Shown: one piece after another, positions 5,796-8,227 of the stretch
Layout of the letters: each line of letters starts with the position of its first letter
Position numbering within the stretch: the first letter of the stretch is position 1
Source: Oscillospiraceae bacterium
Lineage (GTDB): Bacteria; Bacillota; Clostridia; Oscillospirales; Ruminococcaceae
Direction of reading: 5' to 3'
Assembly (NCBI GenBank): GCA_017410745.1
Contig: JAFPPJ010000017.1
Span: forward strand, 1 to 8,227
Length of the DNA stretch: 8,227 nt
Notes under the pieces: model-generated
Told to the model about the DNA's origin: nothing
Database searches by the model: none
What the model saw: the letters and a program-made list of their open reading frames with translations, nothing else
Translations under genes and position numbers: made by a program

Positions 5796-6701
5796 TCAGA
5801 CCTTCACATACTTCCTCGTACTGAACACCGTTCCGACAGAGCTGATCACCGCTCCTACCAGCACATAGCCAAAGAAGGCATAGAGCGAAAGCCTTGCAAA
5901 AGGTATGAATCCCGTAACTCCCATCGCCGCAAAGAGCGTGGTTTCGGATGAAAGCAGGGATACAAGGCTGTCATAACCGAGCCATGTCAGAAGGTATGCC
6001 GCACAGCCTGCGATGACGCCCATCACGAGACCCTCTATGAAGAAAGGTATCTTGATGAAGGTCTTTGTCGCACCGACAAACCTCATTATAGTTATCTCTC
6101 TCTTGCGTATATCAACGCTTGCTCTCGTAGTATTTGAAATAATAACGAAGCTGACAACGATCAGAGCCGCAAGGATGATCACGGATACCAGCGTGATTAT
6201 AGAATTGAGTCCTGTCAGCACATTAACGAAATCGTAGGGTGCCTTGACCTTTTCTATATTCTTATAGCCGTTGATGGCCATGAGCGTAGAGCTCATGTTG
6301 TCGATATCGGTTATCCTTATGCGGTATGCATCCGGCAGAGGGCTCTCTTCACCGAGATACTTGAATATCTCCTCCGCATCGGTCATATTTTTCTTTATAT
6401 CCGCAAACGCCTGCTCCTTGGAGTAGAAGTTCACCTCTGATATGTTGGCAGTTTCTCTCAGCTGTTCACCAAGAACAGCGATATCTTCATTCGATGTACC
6501 GTCTGTAATGTAGATTATTACCTCATTCTTATCCTCTACACTGCTCAGCACCATATTGATATTCGCCGAAAACAGCACGGTAAAGCCGATAAGAAGAAGC
6601 GATACAGTAAGTATGCAGAACGAGGCGACCGACATTATGCGGTTATGCCATATATTCCGCACGCCCTGTTTGAACAGATAGCCTACGCTGCTAAGTCTCA
6701 T
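5796..6701 (-). CDS. ftsX: Cell division protein FtsX
   Basis: This is the 301-residue permease-like subunit of the FtsEX complex. It does not transport but passes ATP-driven conformational change from FtsE to a cell-wall hydrolase outside. Visible parts are a short cytoplasmic N-terminus (GVRNIWHNRIMS), TM1 at about 22-45, a large extracellular loop at about 46-163 that should bind the effector, TM2 at about 165-189, TM3 at about 220-243 and TM4 at about 270-294. The family motif after TM2 is clear: ISNTTRASVDIRKREITIMR, then FVGAT (188-212). Length and layout are normal for Gram-positive FtsX. The ATG at 6701 is the only in-frame choice. Its AAAGGAG site (6716-6722) is 14 bases away, an unusually long spacer. 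It follows ftsE by 66 bases and precedes the M23 gene by 44. Identification is firm. Confidence 0.97.
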   Translation of the reverse strand: MRLSSVGYLFKQGVRNIWHNRIMSVASFCILTVSLLLIGFTVLFSANINMVLSSVEDKNEVIIYITDGTSNEDIAVLGEQLRETANISEVNFYSKEQAFADIKKNMTDAEEIFKYLGEESPLPDAYRIRITDIDNMSSTLMAINGYKNIEKVKAPYDFVNVLTGLNSIITLVSVIILAALIVVSFVIISNTTRASVDIRKREITIMRFVGATKTFIKIPFFIEGLVMGVIAGCAAYLLTWLGYDSLVSLLSSETTLFAAMGVTGFIPFARLSLYAFFGYVLVGAVISSVGTVFSTRKYVKV

Positions 6702-6715
6702 ATATGGACCGTTAT

Positions 6716-6722
6716 CTCCTTT
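6716..6722 (-). promoter_or_regulatory. ftsX ribosome binding site with long spacer
   Basis: AAAGGAG is the best match upstream of ftsX but lies 14 bases before the ATG, against a usual 5-10. No in-frame start codon is closer. The spacing may lower FtsX translation relative to FtsE. Confidence 0.55.
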
Positions 6723-6726
6723 TGAA

Positions 6727-6743
6727 CACAGTGCCGCACTGCG
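6727..6743 (-). other. Small hairpin in the ftsE-ftsX gap
   Basis: CGCAGTG-CGG-CACTGTG forms a 7-base-pair stem (one G-T pair) with a three-base loop. It ends four bases before the ftsX ribosome binding site. No T-run follows, so it is not a terminator. It could protect or modulate the downstream message, or be incidental. Confidence 0.35.
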
Positions 6744-6767
6744 TTATCTATCTATGCAGGCAGCAGA

Positions 6768-7445
6768 TCATATATGTATATCGTGTGTGATGACGCCCAG
6801 GCGAAGATTTACAAGTCTGCCGCCGAAGCGCTGTATAAGCTCATGCTCATGGCTTATGACCATCACTGTCGTGCCCTTGTCGTTTATCTCCTTGAGCAGC
6901 CTTATGGTCTCTATCTTTGCACGCTGGTCAAGGCTGGCAGTGGGCTCGTCCGCTATTATCAGCTGCGGATTGGTAACGAGCGCCCTTGCTATGGCAACTC
7001 TCTGCTGCTCACCGCCCGACAGCTCCGACGGATACTGCTTTATCTTGCTCTGCAGACCCATCAGACCTATTACCTGAGGGACACGTTTCTTTATATAGCT
7101 TGTGGATGCATCTATGCTTCTGAGCACAAACGCCACATTATCAAACACATTCATCGAATCTATCAGCTTGAAATCCTGGAATATGAATCCGATGGTGCGT
7201 CTGAGTTCGGGTATGCTCTTCTGGCTTATGGTGGTAAGGTCATAGCCGTTGACCTTGACAACTGTTTCTACGCCGTCTACCACGTCCGCCTTGACATCAC
7301 CTATAAGAAGCTTTATCAGCGTGGATTTGCCCGCACCGTTATCACCGGAAATGAATGTGAATTCACCGTCATTCACCTTCAGCGAGATGTCATTGAGCGC
7401 GTGCTTCTCCCCATAGGAAACGCTGACATGACTGAGTTCTACCAA
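6768..7445 (-). CDS. ftsE: Cell division ATP-binding protein FtsE
   Basis: This is the 225-residue cytoplasmic ATPase that pairs with FtsX. Every ABC motif is present: Walker A GDNGAGKST (34-42, with Asp-Asn in place of the common Pro-Ser), Q-loop Gln90 in FIFQDFKL, signature LSGGEQQRVAIARAL (142-156), Walker B LIIADEPT (162-169), D-loop SLD (171-173) and H-loop His199. The FQDFKL stretch after the Q-loop is typical of FtsE. The loop after helix 1 (about 51-64) looks slightly longer than in most FtsE proteins. The start is a TTG at 7445, supported by a strong AAGAGGTGA site five bases upstream and by normal family length; there is no nearby ATG or GTG. Only 20 bases separate it from the regulator gene, so the two are probably on one transcript. 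Confidence 0.97.
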   Translation of the reverse strand: MVELSHVSVSYGEKHALNDISLKVNDGEFTFISGDNGAGKSTLIKLLIGDVKADVVDGVETVVKVNGYDLTTISQKSIPELRRTIGFIFQDFKLIDSMNVFDNVAFVLRSIDASTSYIKKRVPQVIGLMGLQSKIKQYPSELSGGEQQRVAIARALVTNPQLIIADEPTASLDQRAKIETIRLLKEINDKGTTVMVISHEHELIQRFGGRLVNLRLGVITHDIHI

Positions 7446-7449
7446 AATG

Positions 7450-7458
7450 TCACCTCTT
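7450..7458 (-). promoter_or_regulatory. Ribosome binding site supporting the TTG start of ftsE
   Basis: AAGAGGTGA is a near-perfect match to the anti-Shine-Dalgarno complement. Its AGAGGTG core is five bases before the TTG at 7445. It sits in the 20-base gap after the regulator stop codon. Confidence 0.75.
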
Positions 7459-7465
7459 GACAGGA

Positions 7466-8227
7466 TCAGAATTTAGTGGGATTGGAAGAAAGATACTTCT
7501 TTACCATGAGAGCTATCTTGAATACGATAGCATGGTCAAATTCCCTCAGATCGAGACCCGTGAGCTTCTTTATCTTCTCAAGTCTGTATACAAGGGTATT
7601 TCTGTGTACGAACAGCTTTCTTGAAGTCTCGGATACATTCAGGCTGTTCTCAAAGAACTTCTGTATGGTAAAGAGTGTCTCGTGATCGAGAGACTCGATG
7701 GAATTCTTCTTGAACACTTCCTGCAGGAATGTCTCGCAGAGAGTGGTGGGAAGATGATATATAAGCCTTGCGATACCCAGGTTGTCATAGGATACGATAG
7801 TCTTCTCGGTATCGAATACCTTGCCGACCTCAAGAGCAGTCTGTGCCTCCTTGAAGGAACGCGCAAGCTCCTTAACGCCGACAACAGGCGTACCTATGCC
7901 GACATTGACTCTTGTATAGAACTCGCCCGAAAGGGTATCGGAGATGGAACGCGCCAGCTTCTCGAGATCCTTGGGATCCATATTGGGACGGATCTCCTTG
8001 ACAAGCACGATGTCTGTCTCGGTGATATTGAACACGAAGTCCTTGGTCTTGTCGGGGAACAGGTTCTGTATAACATCATATGCGGACACGTCATTAGTGG
8101 AGAGTATGCGAACAAGGAGCACTACCCTTGTGACATCCGCATTGAAATGGAGCTCTCTTGCCTTAACGACGATATCGCCGGGAAGCACATTGTCAAGAAC
8201 GACATTCTTTATGAAGTTGTTCCTGTC
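7466..8227 (-). CDS. PucR/CdaR-type transcriptional regulator, C-terminal part (partial)
   Basis: The frame is open from the window edge, giving 253 visible residues of a protein whose N-terminus lies outside. It begins DRNNFIKNVVLDNVLPGDI, typical of the middle of PucR/CdaR-type regulators. A degenerate GGDEF-like domain follows at about 32-140 (TRVVLLVRIL, then VNVGIGTPVVGVKELARSFKEAQTAL). A C-terminal PucR-type helix-turn-helix (HTH_30) is at about 196-233, with the signature NVSETSRKLFVHRNTLVYRL. The GTG at 8188 is internal, because homologous-looking sequence continues upstream of it. Family members usually sense small metabolites such as carbohydrate diacids or purine breakdown products through N-terminal domains not visible here. 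Twenty bases before ftsE, it may regulate the ftsEX operon or simply be co-transcribed. DNA-binding function is well supported; the ligand is unknown. Confidence 0.9.
   Translation of the reverse strand, partial: DRNNFIKNVVLDNVLPGDIVVKARELHFNADVTRVVLLVRILSTNDVSAYDVIQNLFPDKTKDFVFNITETDIVLVKEIRPNMDPKDLEKLARSISDTLSGEFYTRVNVGIGTPVVGVKELARSFKEAQTALEVGKVFDTEKTIVSYDNLGIARLIYHLPTTLCETFLQEVFKKNSIESLDHETLFTIQKFFENSLNVSETSRKLFVHRNTLVYRLEKIKKLTGLDLREFDHAIVFKIALMVKKYLSSNPTKF

Noticed and set aside
6774..7460. Plus-strand open frame of 228 codons across ftsE
   Set aside because: The minus-strand ftsE carries every ABC ATPase motif, and the plus frame shows none of any family.
8186..8188. GTG at 8188 as the true start of the regulator
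   Set aside because: The frame stays open to the window edge and the upstream residues continue the PucR/CdaR pattern, so the gene is simply cut by the edge.

Overview
All genes in this window lie on the minus strand and read from high to low coordinates. The style suggests a Gram-positive Clostridia-type gut bacterium, probably Oscillospiraceae/Ruminococcus-like. The reasons are AAAGGA/GGAGG-type ribosome binding sites, frequent ATA isoleucine codons, GTG and TTG starts, and the order regulator, ftsE, ftsX, coiled-coil M23 peptidase, S41 protein. The family-level assignment is an inference; no rRNA or other marker is present.

Block 1 (8227 to about 4072): the C-terminal part of a PucR/CdaR-type regulator that enters from the right edge, then ftsE, ftsX and a secreted coiled-coil M23 peptidase. 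FtsE and FtsX form the ABC-type complex that controls septal or lateral wall hydrolases. The M23 protein is the obvious extracellular effector: it has a PcsB/EnvC-like coiled coil, a long charged helix, an acidic linker, and a LytM domain that keeps all its zinc and catalytic residues. A rho-independent terminator at 3951-3990 follows it.

Block 2 (3913 to 1): six tightly packed genes, most overlapping or separated by 1-10 bases. They encode an S41 (CtpA/CtpB-like) protein, a three-helix membrane protein, a TPR-like cytoplasmic protein, a polytopic membrane protein resembling CPBP intramembrane proteases, an AEC-family transporter, and the first 14 codons of a signal-peptide-type protein cut by the left edge.

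The main discovery lead is that both protease-like proteins of block 2 seem to have lost their catalytic residues. The S41 protein has Gly at the nucleophilic Ser position and Asn at the Lys position, with the 25-residue spacing and the third residue (Gln) retained. The CPBP-like protein has non-catalytic residues at every expected Glu, Arg, His and Asn. Two pseudoproteases, a small membrane protein and a TPR protein co-encoded next to an FtsEX hydrolase system suggest a non-proteolytic envelope scaffold or sensor. That function is inference.

No tRNA, rRNA, CRISPR array, insertion sequence or phage signal was seen. No intergenic stretch exceeds 160 bases.
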